This document shows, in pieces, positions 40,199 to 50,379 of a DNA stretch of 64,000 nt. The stretch is taken from the NCBI RefSeq assembly GCF_003362755.1, contig NZ_QKRA01000003.1, forward strand, positions 372,001 to 436,000. The letters are read 5' to 3'. The translations under genes and the position numbers were made by a program. Under the pieces are notes generated by a model that was not told where the DNA came from, did no database searches, and saw only the letters and a program-made list of their open reading frames with translations. Every line of letters starts with the position of its first letter. Position 1 is the first letter of the stretch. Source of the stretch: Marinomonas piezotolerans. Its GTDB lineage: Bacteria > Pseudomonadota > Gammaproteobacteria > Pseudomonadales > Marinomonadaceae.

Positions 40199-41284
40199 AT
40201 GTTTAAGTCCGCTTTACCGCTTTCTTTACTATTGTCCGTGTCTGCTTTCGCAAACACCGATGTTGTGACATCAATAAAGCCTGTTTCCATGATTGTGTCT
40301 GCTGTGGGAGGGGGGTATGTGAATACCCAGCAGCTAGTCACGAGCCAGTCTTCGCCACATGACTTTGCGCTACGTCCATCGGATTTGCGTAAGCTCAACC
40401 AAGCAGATCTTGTCGTTTGGGTAGGTGAGTCTCTTGAAAGTTTTCTAGAAAAACCTTTGGCGAACTTAGGGACAAAGAAAGACATTGAATGGATGGCTCT
40501 AAATGGTATGACGCTTCGCGAATTTGGTGAAGACGAGCACGAACATCATGATGAGCATGAACATCATGACGAGCATGAACATCATGACGAACACGAGCAT
40601 CACGATGAGCACGAACATCATGACGAGCATGAACATCATGACGAGCATGAACATCATGACGAGCATGAACATCATGACGAACACGAGCATCACGATGAGC
40701 ACGAACATCATGACGAGCATGAACATCATGACAAGCACGAAAAAGATGACCATGCTGGGCATGACCACTCTGGAACGGATCCCCATGTTTGGCTTGACCC
40801 AGACAACGCGATTGTTTTAGCGAAAGCAGTGGCAGAGCGTTTAAGTCAGATCGATCCTGACCACGCTGCAGAGTTTGACGCTAATTACCAAGCATTTGCG
40901 AAGAATCTGAGTAGTGTTGATGCAAAGGTTGCTAGCCAACTAGCACCCGTAGCAAATGTGCCGTACTTCGTATTCCATGAAGCGTATGGTTACTTTGAAA
41001 ATCAGTATGGGTTAAACAATCTAGGTGCGGTGACCGTTAGTCCAGACCGTAAGCCGGGTGCTAAGACAGTAGCGTATATTCGTGAAGAGATTGAGAAGCA
41101 CCAAGTGACATGCATTTTCAGCGAACCGCAATTTAGTCCCGCTATTGTTGAAACACTAGTGAATGGAACCGATGTCAAAACAGGAGTTCTCGATCCATTA
41201 GGTACCTCAATGGATCTAACTGATGCAACGTATAGTGATTTCCTACAGTCTCTAGCGTCACAATATTCAGCCTGCCTAAAATAA
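40199..41284 (+). CDS. znuA: Periplasmic zinc-binding protein ZnuA
   Basis: A 361-residue cluster A-1 metal-binding protein. A signal peptide ends SAFANT, and zinc ligands include the histidine of SSPHDFALRPSD, GTDPHVWLDP, FHEAYGYF and the aspartate in the closing GVLDPLGTS. Between the first two ligands lies an extraordinary histidine- and glutamate-rich loop of eleven exact DEHEHH units and a degenerate end, DKHEKDDHAGHDH. ZnuA delivers zinc to the ZnuBC importer. No znuBC or zur gene adjoins here. It has a Zur-like box upstream. Confidence 0.93.
   Translation: MFKSALPLSLLLSVSAFANTDVVTSIKPVSMIVSAVGGGYVNTQQLVTSQSSPHDFALRPSDLRKLNQADLVVWVGESLESFLEKPLANLGTKKDIEWMALNGMTLREFGEDEHEHHDEHEHHDEHEHHDEHEHHDEHEHHDEHEHHDEHEHHDEHEHHDEHEHHDEHEHHDEHEHHDKHEKDDHAGHDHSGTDPHVWLDPDNAIVLAKAVAERLSQIDPDHAAEFDANYQAFAKNLSSVDAKVASQLAPVANVPYFVFHEAYGYFENQYGLNNLGAVTVSPDRKPGAKTVAYIREEIEKHQVTCIFSEPQFSPAIVETLVNGTDVKTGVLDPLGTSMDLTDATYSDFLQSLASQYSACLK
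40532..40729 (+). repeat. Eleven tandem 18-bp units encoding DEHEHH in znuA
   Basis: The 198 bp contain eleven 18-bp units that all encode Asp-Glu-His-Glu-His-His but use different synonymous codons. Units 3-6 have the same codon pattern as units 8-11, so a block of five units (90 bp) appears to have been duplicated recently. In-frame length change by slippage would leave the protein intact. Confidence 0.97.
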
Positions 41285-41299
41285 TGCTTTTTATGTGAG

Positions 41300-41324
41300 C
41301 GCCTACCATGACGGGTGGTAGGCG
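41300..41324 (+). terminator. Hairpin downstream of znuA
   Basis: CGCCTACCA (41300-41308) pairs with TGGTAGGCG (41316-41324). Only two T follow, so it is a weak intrinsic terminator between znuA and kdsD. Confidence 0.6.
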
Positions 41325-41384
41325 TTCCCGTTATGCCACTGTATAATCACGAGCATTACTATAAGGCGAGATGGCCCAAGCATT

Positions 41385-42353
41385 ATGACTTCACCCGTTT
41401 CCTGTCAGGCTGACACATTGATTGCCAGCGCTAAAATGACGTTAACCACACAAGGGCAGGCGCTAAGCGGCTTAGCCCAGCGCATTGATTCCAGCTTTTC
41501 AACCGCTGTCGACATGATACTCAATTGTCGCGGTCGCACGATCATCTGCGGTATGGGCAAATCAGGTATTGTTGGTAAAAAAATTGCGGCGACTTTAGCC
41601 TCTACCGGGACACCTTCTTTCTTTATGCATCCTGGAGAAGCCTTTCACGGCGATCTAGGGATGGTTCAAGCCGATGATGTTCTTATTCTGATTAGCTATT
41701 CAGGTGAAACTGAAGAAGTAATTCGTCTGCTTCCCTCGCTCAAGGATTTTGGTAACTCATCCATCGCAATTGTTGGTAACCCAGCATCGACGTTGGGGCA
41801 ACATTGTGACTGCGTACTAGACATCGCTATTGATCGAGAAACCTGCCCAAATAACCTTGCGCCAACTACATCCACCACCATGACCATTGCAATGGGCGAT
41901 GCATTAGCCGTAGCCTTAATGCAATGTCGTGACTTTCAGCCAAAAGATTTCGCACGCTTTCATCCTGGCGGCAGTCTCGGCCGAAAACTGCTAACACGCG
42001 TTCGTGATTTGATGCACAAAGATAACTTACCTTTCTGTTCGCCTTCGTCGTCTCTTCAAGAGGCGATTGCCGTGATGACGCAAGGGCGAAAAGGGGTGGT
42101 ATTGGTAAAAGAAGATGGCCGTCTGGTCGGTATCTTTACCGATGGTGATTTGCGTCGAGCAATGCTGAAAGATGCGGCGGGGTTGTTAACTAAAACTGTT
42201 GCGGATGTGATGACGCCTAACCCTAAAACGATTTCGCAAGATACAATGATCGTTGAAGCGGAAGAGCGGATGCTACGAGACAAAATAACCTTATTAGTCG
42301 CTGTCGACGAACACCAAAATGTCACAGGTCTACTTGAGATATACGACCGCTAA
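41385..42353 (+). CDS. kdsD: Arabinose-5-phosphate isomerase
   Basis: A 322-residue protein with an N-terminal SIS sugar-isomerase domain (RGRTIICGMGKSGIVGKKIA, PGEAFHGDLGM, ILISYSGETEE) and a C-terminal CBS pair (from about residue 205, ending in EIYDR). It interconverts ribulose 5-phosphate and arabinose 5-phosphate, the first step toward KDO of lipopolysaccharide. It is first of a four-gene cluster with kdsA, kdsC and kdsB. Confidence 0.94.
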   Translation: MTSPVSCQADTLIASAKMTLTTQGQALSGLAQRIDSSFSTAVDMILNCRGRTIICGMGKSGIVGKKIAATLASTGTPSFFMHPGEAFHGDLGMVQADDVLILISYSGETEEVIRLLPSLKDFGNSSIAIVGNPASTLGQHCDCVLDIAIDRETCPNNLAPTTSTTMTIAMGDALAVALMQCRDFQPKDFARFHPGGSLGRKLLTRVRDLMHKDNLPFCSPSSSLQEAIAVMTQGRKGVVLVKEDGRLVGIFTDGDLRRAMLKDAAGLLTKTVADVMTPNPKTISQDTMIVEAEERMLRDKITLLVAVDEHQNVTGLLEIYDR

Positions 42354-42366
42354 TTTATTTATATAG

Positions 42367-43236
<870 letters not shown>

Positions 43237-43827
43237 ATGGATACGTTATTTCTTTCAGACTACTCAGAGCTGGTGCAAGGCAGCTTATTAATGAAAAAGT
43301 TGCCGTTCTTAAAGTTGGTTGTGTTTGATGTTGATGGTGTCTTGACCGATGGTGGGTTGTATTACGGTGCCGAGGGCGAGAGCATTAAGCGGTTCAATGT
43401 GAAAGATGGCGTGGCGCTCAAGCTGTTACCAAAGTGGGGGATTGATGTAGCCGTGATTACGGCAAAAGATTCTGCTCCACTGCGCAAGCGCATGTCTGAT
43501 CTCGGCTTAAAGCACGTATATTATGGTTGTCATGATAAAGCGGCGGCATTTGACGAGCTAATGGAAACGCTTTCGCTTGAGCCAGAGCAAGTCGCCTATA
43601 TTGGCGATGATGTCATTGACCTACAGGTTATGCCAAAAGTTGGGGTGTCGTTTTGTCCAGCCGATGCCCATATTTTGTTACGCCGCCATTGTGATATCGT
43701 GCTTAAACATAGCGCGGGTCAGGGGGTGGCGCGTGAGTTGGCAGACTTGGTTCTATCGACCAGAATGAAATTAGACGTAGCCTATGAGCTAGCATCCCGC
43801 CCAGAATTTGAAAAGAAAGATTCATAA
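43237..43827 (+). CDS. kdsC: KDO-8-phosphate phosphatase
   Basis: A 196-residue HAD phosphatase without a cap domain. The nucleophile motif is DVDGVLTDGG, the second is VITAKDS and the final acidic motif is IGDDVIDL. It removes phosphate from KDO 8-phosphate. The frame is open from an ATG immediately after kdsA; an internal ATG at 43291 also precedes the HAD core. E. coli KdsC is 188 residues, which favours the longer form. Confidence 0.93.
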   Translation: MDTLFLSDYSELVQGSLLMKKLPFLKLVVFDVDGVLTDGGLYYGAEGESIKRFNVKDGVALKLLPKWGIDVAVITAKDSAPLRKRMSDLGLKHVYYGCHDKAAAFDELMETLSLEPEQVAYIGDDVIDLQVMPKVGVSFCPADAHILLRRHCDIVLKHSAGQGVARELADLVLSTRMKLDVAYELASRPEFEKKDS

Positions 43828-44604
43828 ATGATGACCTTACCATCCTTTCATATTGTGATCCCTGCGCGTTATGCGTCGCAACGTTTTCCGCAAAAAATGC
43901 TTGCAGACTTGTCTGGTAAACCTGTTGTCCAGTGGGTTTATGAATTAGCACTCAAGGCTGGTGCTCAGTCTGTGACGATTGCAACGGATCATGCTGCAAT
44001 TGAAATCGCGGCTAAGGCATTCGGTGCGGATGTTGTGATGACTCGGCCTGACCACGAAAACGGTACAGAGCGACTTTCTGAGGTGGCAAAACTACAAGGC
44101 TGGTTGGGTGATGAAATAGTTGTGAATGTACAAGGCGACGAGCCATTGCTTCCTATTTCGTTGATCCATGATGCTGTGCGTGCATTAGCAGAAGACCCTG
44201 AGTCCGAAATGGCGACGGTGGCTTGCCCAATTAACCGAAAGGAAGACATCTTTAATCCGAGTGTGGTGAAAGTAGTGTGTGATGCGAAAGGTAGAGCATT
44301 ATATTTTAGTCGCGCCACCATGCCTTGGGATCGGGACGGTTTTGCAGATGGGGCAAATGTAATCGCGGAGGGATATCCTGCGTTGCGACATATTGGGCTT
44401 TATGTATACCGCGTATCGTTGCTTGATCGTTATGCTCAAATGCCGATGTCTCCATTGGAAAAGTGGGAAAAGTTAGAGCAGCTAAGGTTCTTGCATCAGG
44501 GGATAAAAGTTCAGGTAGCGACGACCCCACAAATGCCTCCTCATGGAGTGGATACGCCAGAAGACCTCCAAGCGTTAGCAAAGAAACTTCAGTTTCAAGC
44601 ATAA
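43828..44604 (+). CDS. kdsB: CMP-KDO synthetase
   Basis: A 258-residue cytidylyltransferase: IPARYASQRFPQKML at the nucleotide site, then VVNVQGDEPL and the family closing PHGVDTPEDL. It activates KDO as CMP-KDO for lipid A attachment. It begins directly after the kdsC stop (ATGATG), completing the KDO set kdsD-A-C-B. The gspN gene follows 9 bp later, so the LPS genes and secretion genes may share transcripts. Confidence 0.95.
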   Translation: MMTLPSFHIVIPARYASQRFPQKMLADLSGKPVVQWVYELALKAGAQSVTIATDHAAIEIAAKAFGADVVMTRPDHENGTERLSEVAKLQGWLGDEIVVNVQGDEPLLPISLIHDAVRALAEDPESEMATVACPINRKEDIFNPSVVKVVCDAKGRALYFSRATMPWDRDGFADGANVIAEGYPALRHIGLYVYRVSLLDRYAQMPMSPLEKWEKLEQLRFLHQGIKVQVATTPQMPPHGVDTPEDLQALAKKLQFQA

Positions 44605-44613
44605 GGAATTACA

Positions 44614-45348
44614 GTGGGACGTAAAGCATATACTTTTCTAGCTTGTTGGTTTGTCATTGTCGGACTCGTAACCTGCTTAGCTTATGTGCCGCTTTCTTTT
44701 TGGTTGTCGTATATTCGCCCATATATTCCAAACACCGTAACTGTCAGCCAGCTTACGGGTTACTGGTGGGACGGTAAAGCTCGTCTGATGACGAACAACT
44801 TACGTGGACCAGTAGATTTAAGTTGGTCAATAGATTCGCTTTTAGACCCCGTTTCTTGGCGCTTATCACATGAAAAATTTCAGGGCGTTGGTCTCGTTAA
44901 GATCAGGCCAGATCAACTCGAATTTTGGGTGGATAGTTTTAACTTACACGCTGATATGTTCAACGGTCTACTACAGCCCGAGCGGGTAGCGGTGCACGGC
45001 GCTCCAGTTTCTGTGTCCCGCTGGTACGCAAAATGGCAGTTTTCAACTCAAAAGTTTGAAATGTTTCGCGGCAGCGCTCAGTGGGCGACAGGGGCTATTT
45101 CATACCCAATGGGGCGCAACATTAAAACCTCAACCTTTGAAAATTGGAGCGTAGAAGGGAGACTGAAAGATGGCTTTCCTGAGCTTGTGTTGCGCTCGCA
45201 AGAAAATCGTCATCTAGGTGATGCTAAACTCTTGCCAAGCGACGAATTGGAAGTGACCGTGATGCCGGCAATGGTCGAGGCGCTCGGTCAGCGCTGGCGA
45301 GGATCAAAAGATTATCCTGCGTTCGTTATGATTCAGTCGTTGTTGTAA
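44614..45348 (+). CDS. gspN: Type II secretion system protein N
   Basis: A 244-residue protein with one N-terminal transmembrane segment (residues 8-31) and a periplasmic part with the GspN-typical opening VTVSQLTGYWWDGKARL. GspN is an accessory of T2SS, dispensable in several species, whose periplasmic domain resembles lipid-transport proteins. It starts at GTG 9 bp after kdsB, with AAGGA upstream, and precedes gspC. Confidence 0.82.
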   Translation: MGRKAYTFLACWFVIVGLVTCLAYVPLSFWLSYIRPYIPNTVTVSQLTGYWWDGKARLMTNNLRGPVDLSWSIDSLLDPVSWRLSHEKFQGVGLVKIRPDQLEFWVDSFNLHADMFNGLLQPERVAVHGAPVSVSRWYAKWQFSTQKFEMFRGSAQWATGAISYPMGRNIKTSTFENWSVEGRLKDGFPELVLRSQENRHLGDAKLLPSDELEVTVMPAMVEALGQRWRGSKDYPAFVMIQSLL

Positions 45349-45455
45349 ACCTTCGTTGCAGGCCGATAAACATTATTTACAGTGCGTTTTTATTGCATTA
45401 TGTTGAGGGTTTGTTGAAGATAGCGGGTAAACCTTCAACAAGAATTTTATGTGAG

Positions 45456-46391
45456 ATGCGAGTAATCCTTAGTTTCATTGACATATTAAGTAAGTGGATA
45501 GTAGCGGTGGCAGCCGTCACAGTGTTAGCTGTGAGTCTATCGGCCCTTATTATGCTGCAATTCTGGCCGTCTTCGGTAAATGAAAACCTAGCTCCCATCT
45601 CTGCATCGTTTGCGCCGACCCAAGCGGCCATTCAAACTCCTAGTGCTGCATTATTCGGTGTATCGGCTGAGTCCCCTAGTCTTTCTGAAGTCGTCAAAGA
45701 AACAACACTCAGTTTACAGTTAAAAGGCGTCTTTCCAGCACAAGACCCAGAACACGGTATGGCGATAATCGCCAGCAAAGGTCAGAACGATGGTTTGTTT
45801 ACCGTCGGTGAACAGGTGTCACGTGGGGTGGTTCTGCAGGCTGTTTTGTCAGACCACGTGGTGATACTCAGGGGGAATACTAAGGAAACTTTGTTCTTCG
45901 AGCGCCCAGATGATGTGGAGTTTATTCGCTCTACTGCGGACGCTATACCAGCCACCTCTCCGGTACAAGCAGCAACGGATACCGGATCTGGCGTTCTGCC
46001 AGGTAGTGCGCGTTCGGCCTATCAAAAAATGTCTGGGGATACGTCAGCCTCTTCGACGCGTTCCAGTCACCCACTTATTAATGATATTAATCAGCTATCT
46101 GTTGCGCAGATGTTGGATAAATATGAAGAGAGGTTTAAGTCGAACCCCCAAGCGCTGCTGTCTTCTTCAGGTTTAGAGGCGACAGGACAATCCTACAAAG
46201 TGACCGCTAGTAGCCCACTGATTGGTCTTGGGTTGCGTCAAGGGGATGAAATTTTATCAGTTAATGGTCAAAGTGTTGGGAACGTATCCGCCGACGCTGG
46301 TTTAGCTGATGTCATGCGTCAACAAGGAGTGGCGCGAATCGAAATGCGCCGCGGGTCCCGCCGCTTTTTTGTAAATTACCCTATTAGGTAA
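45456..46391 (+). CDS. gspC: Type II secretion system protein C
   Basis: A 311-residue inner-membrane protein. A transmembrane helix (residues about 13-36) leads to a periplasmic homology region around residues 60-150 (TTLSLQLKGVFPA, ASKGQ) and a C-terminal PDZ domain (GLGLRQGDEILSVNGQSV). GspC links the inner-membrane platform to the secretin GspD and helps choose substrates. I took the ATG at 45456; a TTG at 45393 is also open, with no better ribosome site. Confidence 0.9.
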   Translation: MRVILSFIDILSKWIVAVAAVTVLAVSLSALIMLQFWPSSVNENLAPISASFAPTQAAIQTPSAALFGVSAESPSLSEVVKETTLSLQLKGVFPAQDPEHGMAIIASKGQNDGLFTVGEQVSRGVVLQAVLSDHVVILRGNTKETLFFERPDDVEFIRSTADAIPATSPVQAATDTGSGVLPGSARSAYQKMSGDTSASSTRSSHPLINDINQLSVAQMLDKYEERFKSNPQALLSSSGLEATGQSYKVTASSPLIGLGLRQGDEILSVNGQSVGNVSADAGLADVMRQQGVARIEMRRGSRRFFVNYPIR

Positions 46392-46402
46392 AGGAATCAT
46401 TG

Positions 46403-48280
46403 ATGTCGTTTGTGTCGTATAAATGGATGAAAGGCTTTGTGTTAGGGGGTTTGATGTTGCCTTGCCTAGTGGGGGCGCAAACGTGGCAAGTTAATCTGCA
46501 GCAAGCGGATATCGGTATCTTTATCCAGCAAGTTGCCAAAATGACAAGTAAAAGCTTTATCGTTGACCCACGGGTCAAAGGTAAAGTGACCGTTATTTCC
46601 AATTCAGAGTTGGACGAAGATGCTGTGTATCGTCTGTTGCTGTCTGTGCTAACTGTGCATGGTTACGCAGCGATTGACTCCCCAGAAGGTATTAAAATTT
46701 TACCTCAGAACGTCGCCAAGCAAGGTGGGTTAGACTACGACACGGATGGTAAAGCGGCAGGCGAATTGCTTGTTACGAGAGTGATTGCAATCAAAAATGC
46801 GGTGGCCTCTGAGCTTGTCCCGATTCTTCGCCCGCTCATTCCACAATACGGACATCTTGCCTCAGTAAATGAAGTCAATGCGCTTATTATTAGTGACCAT
46901 GCGGATAACATTCGCCAGCTAGAGCAACTTATTGATCGCCTAGACAGCACGGTAGAGGGGCAAATACGCATTGTTCGTTTAGAGCATGCATGGGCTGCTG
47001 ATGTACTGGCTTTAATCGAAACCTTGATGACGGGCGAAGGGGGCAATAGCAAAGGGGCAAATACAATCAGCACTAAAGTTATAGCTGATGAGCGCACGAA
47101 TAGAATGGTACTTAAAGGCAAAGAAGCTGAGTTGGATCAGGTGGAACAGTTGATTGCAGAGCTGGATCAACCATCCAAAAAATCCAGTCGGCTGACAGTC
47201 ATTCCTCTCCGTTATGCCGACGCTGTCAAAACGGCCGAATTGATTAATGGATTGGTCGGGACAGGCAATGACGAAACCACTAAGCGTCCAACGAATACAT
47301 TTGTACAAGCCGATGAAAGTACGAATGCATTAGTGATTAGCGCTGAACCTAATGTCATGGTGGACATACAATCGGTACTTAATGAGCTGGATACGCCTCG
47401 TGCTCAAGTGTTGGTCGAAGCGATTATCGTTGAAGTGAAAATGGAAGGCTCTGAGTCGCTAGGGTTTCAATGGCTATTTGGCGACGCATCAGAATCAACC
47501 ACCCCAGTGGTGGGGACGAACTTTACCACAGGAGGCAATAGCTTAACGGAGATCGCAAGTGGCGTTGTAACGGGGACGCCGACGCTGTCAAATGGTTTGA
47601 CTGCAGGCGTGGCGAGCTTTAATAGTGATGGCGATCTAAACCTTGCTGGCATTTTGCAAGCCATTGAAAGTAGCTCCAATGCCAATTTGCTGTCAACGCC
47701 CAAAATAATGACGCTTGATAACCAGACATCGAAGATTTTAGTGGGTGAGACGCGGCCGTTTCAAACAGGAGGCTATGCTGACAGCAGTAGCAATGCCTTT
47801 GTGACAACCACACGTGAAGATATTGGTCTAACGTTAGAGGTTACACCGCATATCAACGCGGGAGACGAAGTTCGGATGGAGGTGTCTCAAATAGTTGAAG
47901 CGGCGTCACCAGAGGCCAGCTCGTTAGGAACGATCACGACTAAGCGAGAGATCGAAACTACAGTGATTGCAGGCAACCGTAAAACGATTGTTTTGGGTGG
48001 CCTCATCGAAGACAACATCGTAGAGATTCAGCAGAAAGTCCCCTTGCTTGGAGACATCCCTGTGATTGGCGCATTATTTCGCAGTACGTCTTACGAGAAT
48101 CAAAAGAAAAATCTACTGGTCTTTATCAGACCCACTATCCTGCGCAATCAAACGGATGTATCTAACGTAACAGAAGAGAAGTTTAGAGCGTTTCGCTCAA
48201 TAGAGTTGACTCAACCACTATCCTTAAATCGTTCTGATAGTCTCGAAGGGCGGTTCCAGTCTCCAAATAGCCAACCTTAA
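46403..48280 (+). CDS. gspD: Type II secretion system secretin GspD
   Basis: A 625-residue secretin that forms the outer-membrane channel. The signal peptide ends LVGA before QTWQVNLQQADIG. N0, N1, N2 and N3 domains follow (N0 to about residue 110), then the secretin core with VLVEAIIVEV, the gate region, TTKREIETTVIAGNR and the final PVIGALFRSTSY. The last 40 residues form a possible S-domain for a pilotin. The ATG at 46403 has AAAGGA upstream. After gspD the operon is interrupted by three unrelated envelope genes. Confidence 0.95.
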   Translation: MSFVSYKWMKGFVLGGLMLPCLVGAQTWQVNLQQADIGIFIQQVAKMTSKSFIVDPRVKGKVTVISNSELDEDAVYRLLLSVLTVHGYAAIDSPEGIKILPQNVAKQGGLDYDTDGKAAGELLVTRVIAIKNAVASELVPILRPLIPQYGHLASVNEVNALIISDHADNIRQLEQLIDRLDSTVEGQIRIVRLEHAWAADVLALIETLMTGEGGNSKGANTISTKVIADERTNRMVLKGKEAELDQVEQLIAELDQPSKKSSRLTVIPLRYADAVKTAELINGLVGTGNDETTKRPTNTFVQADESTNALVISAEPNVMVDIQSVLNELDTPRAQVLVEAIIVEVKMEGSESLGFQWLFGDASESTTPVVGTNFTTGGNSLTEIASGVVTGTPTLSNGLTAGVASFNSDGDLNLAGILQAIESSSNANLLSTPKIMTLDNQTSKILVGETRPFQTGGYADSSSNAFVTTTREDIGLTLEVTPHINAGDEVRMEVSQIVEAASPEASSLGTITTKREIETTVIAGNRKTIVLGGLIEDNIVEIQQKVPLLGDIPVIGALFRSTSYENQKKNLLVFIRPTILRNQTDVSNVTEEKFRAFRSIELTQPLSLNRSDSLEGRFQSPNSQP

Positions 48281-48499
48281 AAGATGGCGCGTTAGATACT
48301 CTGATTGATGCATTTATTCGCTCGCTCAACTCTGTCAGGTAATCGTCATATAAGTGCGCTATTGTTCACAAAAAATATGTTAGTGTAAAAAATCGCGATA
48401 TTTTAATTTATTGTGTAAACTTTTTGTACGATATGTCGACAACATAACAATTGCCACTTACGAGTTGGCGCTGTCCTTTACATTATAAGAGGTTTCGGT

Positions 48500-49834
48500 A
48501 TGAAGAAAATGCTTGTCATCGCAGGGAGCTTAGCATGTGGCGTTAGTTACGCTGCCTCTCCTGTGTTTCAACCTATTGGTTCTAGTTTTACTCTCGGCTC
48601 CAGCGCAAATCCTTCCGCCTTATCTACATCACTTTATAACCCTGCTGCCCCTTTTTTAATGGTCGACACAGACGAAGGTGACCGCTTCCGCTTTGGCATC
48701 ATCGGGCCAGGTGGCTTTGGGTATGAACTTGGACAAGTCGATTCGTTAACGGATGAGATTGATCGTTTGGAGAAAAAATTAGACGAAACGGCGCAGACGG
48801 CAGAGGCAGCTCAAGCCCTAAAAGACGATGCAAATAACATAGTTACTTTGCTTGGCAAAGATGCTAACGGTAAGCTTTCGACTGCTGGACAGATTCCTTT
48901 TTTTCCCGTGATTTATAAGCATCCGAAATACGGTTCGTTCACATTTGATGCGTCTTTGTCCGCTGTGGGCAATGGTAAGTTTATTGATGATCGAATTGAT
49001 ATTGTGGGTGACGATACTGACGGGGATGGTACAGATGACACGTACATTTTAAGTACAAAATCATCGATATACACCAAATACGGTACTGATTTAGCCTTTG
49101 GTTTTGGTTACGCAAACGACCTGTGGTCTAATCAGCACGGCATGTTGATAGCGGGTGCTAAAGTGAATATCCATGCTGTTACGCTTGGTAAAGCACTACT
49201 GCATTTAGGTGCAGCAGATGAAGATGGTGCGGAAGACTATTATGCCGATTCGCTCAGCGATAATGGAAAAACAACTATCGGCGCCAGCCTTGATTTGGGC
49301 GCAATCTGGACGTCTGAGTATTACCAATTTGGTATAACAGGAACAAATCTAAATGAGCCGACCTTTGAGTACGGTTCACTTAAACAAGACTGTAGCCAAT
49401 TAGCCAGTGAAAGTGTGGCTCAGAATAACTGTTATGTAGTGGATATATTAGCTAACCAAGGGCGTATTGCGCTTTCTGAAGTACACACAATGGAGCGTCA
49501 AGTCACTATAGACAGTGCGGTATTTGTGGATGACAAACAGTGGGCTCTGACCGGCGCATACGATCTTTTTGAGACCTCGGATCTTCTAGGTGATAAGTAC
49601 CAATGGGCTGTCGCTGCGGCGTCATACCATGGTGAAAATGCTTGGATTCCAGGATTCCGCATTGGCTACCGCAAGAATATGGCTGGCACAGAGCTTAGCT
49701 ATCTTACTGGTGGCTTTACCCTGTTCAAACGCTTGAATTTTGATCTTGCGTATGGCTTAGAGTCTATTGAGATAGACGGCACTGAAGCGCCACGTAGCCT
49801 TTACGTATCTGCCGGCATCGAATCTGCATTTTAG
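48500..49834 (+). CDS. TraF_2-like outer-membrane protein
   Basis: A 444-residue secreted protein (signal peptide ending VSYAAS). It opens with the PIGSSFTLGSSANPSALSTS region and N-P-A-A pattern of the TraF_2 (conjugal-transfer TraF-like) outer-membrane family, a porin-like beta-barrel of unknown function; the name does not imply conjugation. A predicted coiled coil is inserted near residues 82-115, and DDTDGDGTDDTY near 172 could bind calcium. It ends with phenylalanine, as outer-membrane barrels do. It is first of a cassette within the gsp cluster, with 219 bp upstream that may hold its own promoter. Confidence 0.7.
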   Translation: MKKMLVIAGSLACGVSYAASPVFQPIGSSFTLGSSANPSALSTSLYNPAAPFLMVDTDEGDRFRFGIIGPGGFGYELGQVDSLTDEIDRLEKKLDETAQTAEAAQALKDDANNIVTLLGKDANGKLSTAGQIPFFPVIYKHPKYGSFTFDASLSAVGNGKFIDDRIDIVGDDTDGDGTDDTYILSTKSSIYTKYGTDLAFGFGYANDLWSNQHGMLIAGAKVNIHAVTLGKALLHLGAADEDGAEDYYADSLSDNGKTTIGASLDLGAIWTSEYYQFGITGTNLNEPTFEYGSLKQDCSQLASESVAQNNCYVVDILANQGRIALSEVHTMERQVTIDSAVFVDDKQWALTGAYDLFETSDLLGDKYQWAVAAASYHGENAWIPGFRIGYRKNMAGTELSYLTGGFTLFKRLNFDLAYGLESIEIDGTEAPRSLYVSAGIESAF

Positions 49835-49845
49835 GAGTGAATGAT

Positions 49846-50352
49846 ATGAATTTTAAGAGAAAAGCACTTAGCACTTTTGTAGGGCTAGCCACCCTAGGGC
49901 TGGTCGCGTGCGGCGGCGAGAGTGGCAGTCAGGACTCAGGTGCAGACAACTCAACGTCTTTCACCGGGCTCGTTGTAGACGGTCGTGTAGCCGGGGGGAA
50001 AGTTTGGGCAGATATGAACAATAATTACAAAATAGATGACTTTGAGCCTTATGCCTATACCGATAGTGACGGTTACTACTCCTATAATCCACTGACCAAC
50101 GTAAATTATTGTGCCCTTCCTGTCATATCGGATGAGTACCAAAGATACTGCTTAATTTATGGGTCTTCTTTAGATGCGATAGTAATACGAGTGAAAGGCG
50201 GGACAGATCTATCGACTGGTGAGCGTTTAAAAGGTATCATGGCAATGTCCACCAATATAAGCAGCTCTAGCCAAATTTCATCGACACCTTTGGTGCTCTC
50301 TCCTATCACCACTCTTTTGAGCACGACTACGGATACTACTCAACAAGTTTGA
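49846..50352 (+). CDS. Lipoprotein gene, N-terminal part (frame broken by 32-bp duplication)
   Basis: This is the first part (168 residues) of a gene split by a tandem duplication at 50316-50379. A lipobox LVAC gives a lipidated Cys22. After a serine-rich linker comes GRVAGGKVWADMNNNYKIDD, the aspartate/asparagine-rich DxNxN motif with E-P and D-S-D-G-Y that recurs in marine bacterial surface lipoproteins and may bind calcium. The frame ends at TGA inside the second repeat copy. Removing one 32-bp copy joins it to the next frame as a 574-residue protein. Function unknown. Confidence 0.75.
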   Translation: MNFKRKALSTFVGLATLGLVACGGESGSQDSGADNSTSFTGLVVDGRVAGGKVWADMNNNYKIDDFEPYAYTDSDGYYSYNPLTNVNYCALPVISDEYQRYCLIYGSSLDAIVIRVKGGTDLSTGERLKGIMAMSTNISSSSQISSTPLVLSPITTLLSTTTDTTQQV

Positions 50353-50379
50353 GCACGACTACGGATACTACTCAACAAG
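50316..50379 (+). repeat. Exact 32-bp tandem duplication
   Basis: Two perfect 32-bp copies (50316-50347 and 50348-50379) start tttgagcacg and end actcaacaag. The period is not a multiple of three, so the lipoprotein frame is broken. The second copy begins with TTGA, giving an overlapping stop (TGA) and potential TTG start. Confidence 0.98.

Noticed and set aside
40532..40729. Possible CRISPR-like array
   Set aside because: Units are adjacent, without spacers, and encode a metal-binding loop in frame with ZnuA.
40499..40820. Methionine- and valine-rich open frames on both strands over the znuA repeat
   Set aside because: They arise because an 18-bp repeat stays open in several frames. They have no ribosome site and no independent support.
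48500..49834. Conjugation function for the TraF_2-like gene
   Set aside because: No other transfer gene is present; the family name is historical and chromosomal homologues are outer-membrane proteins of unknown role.
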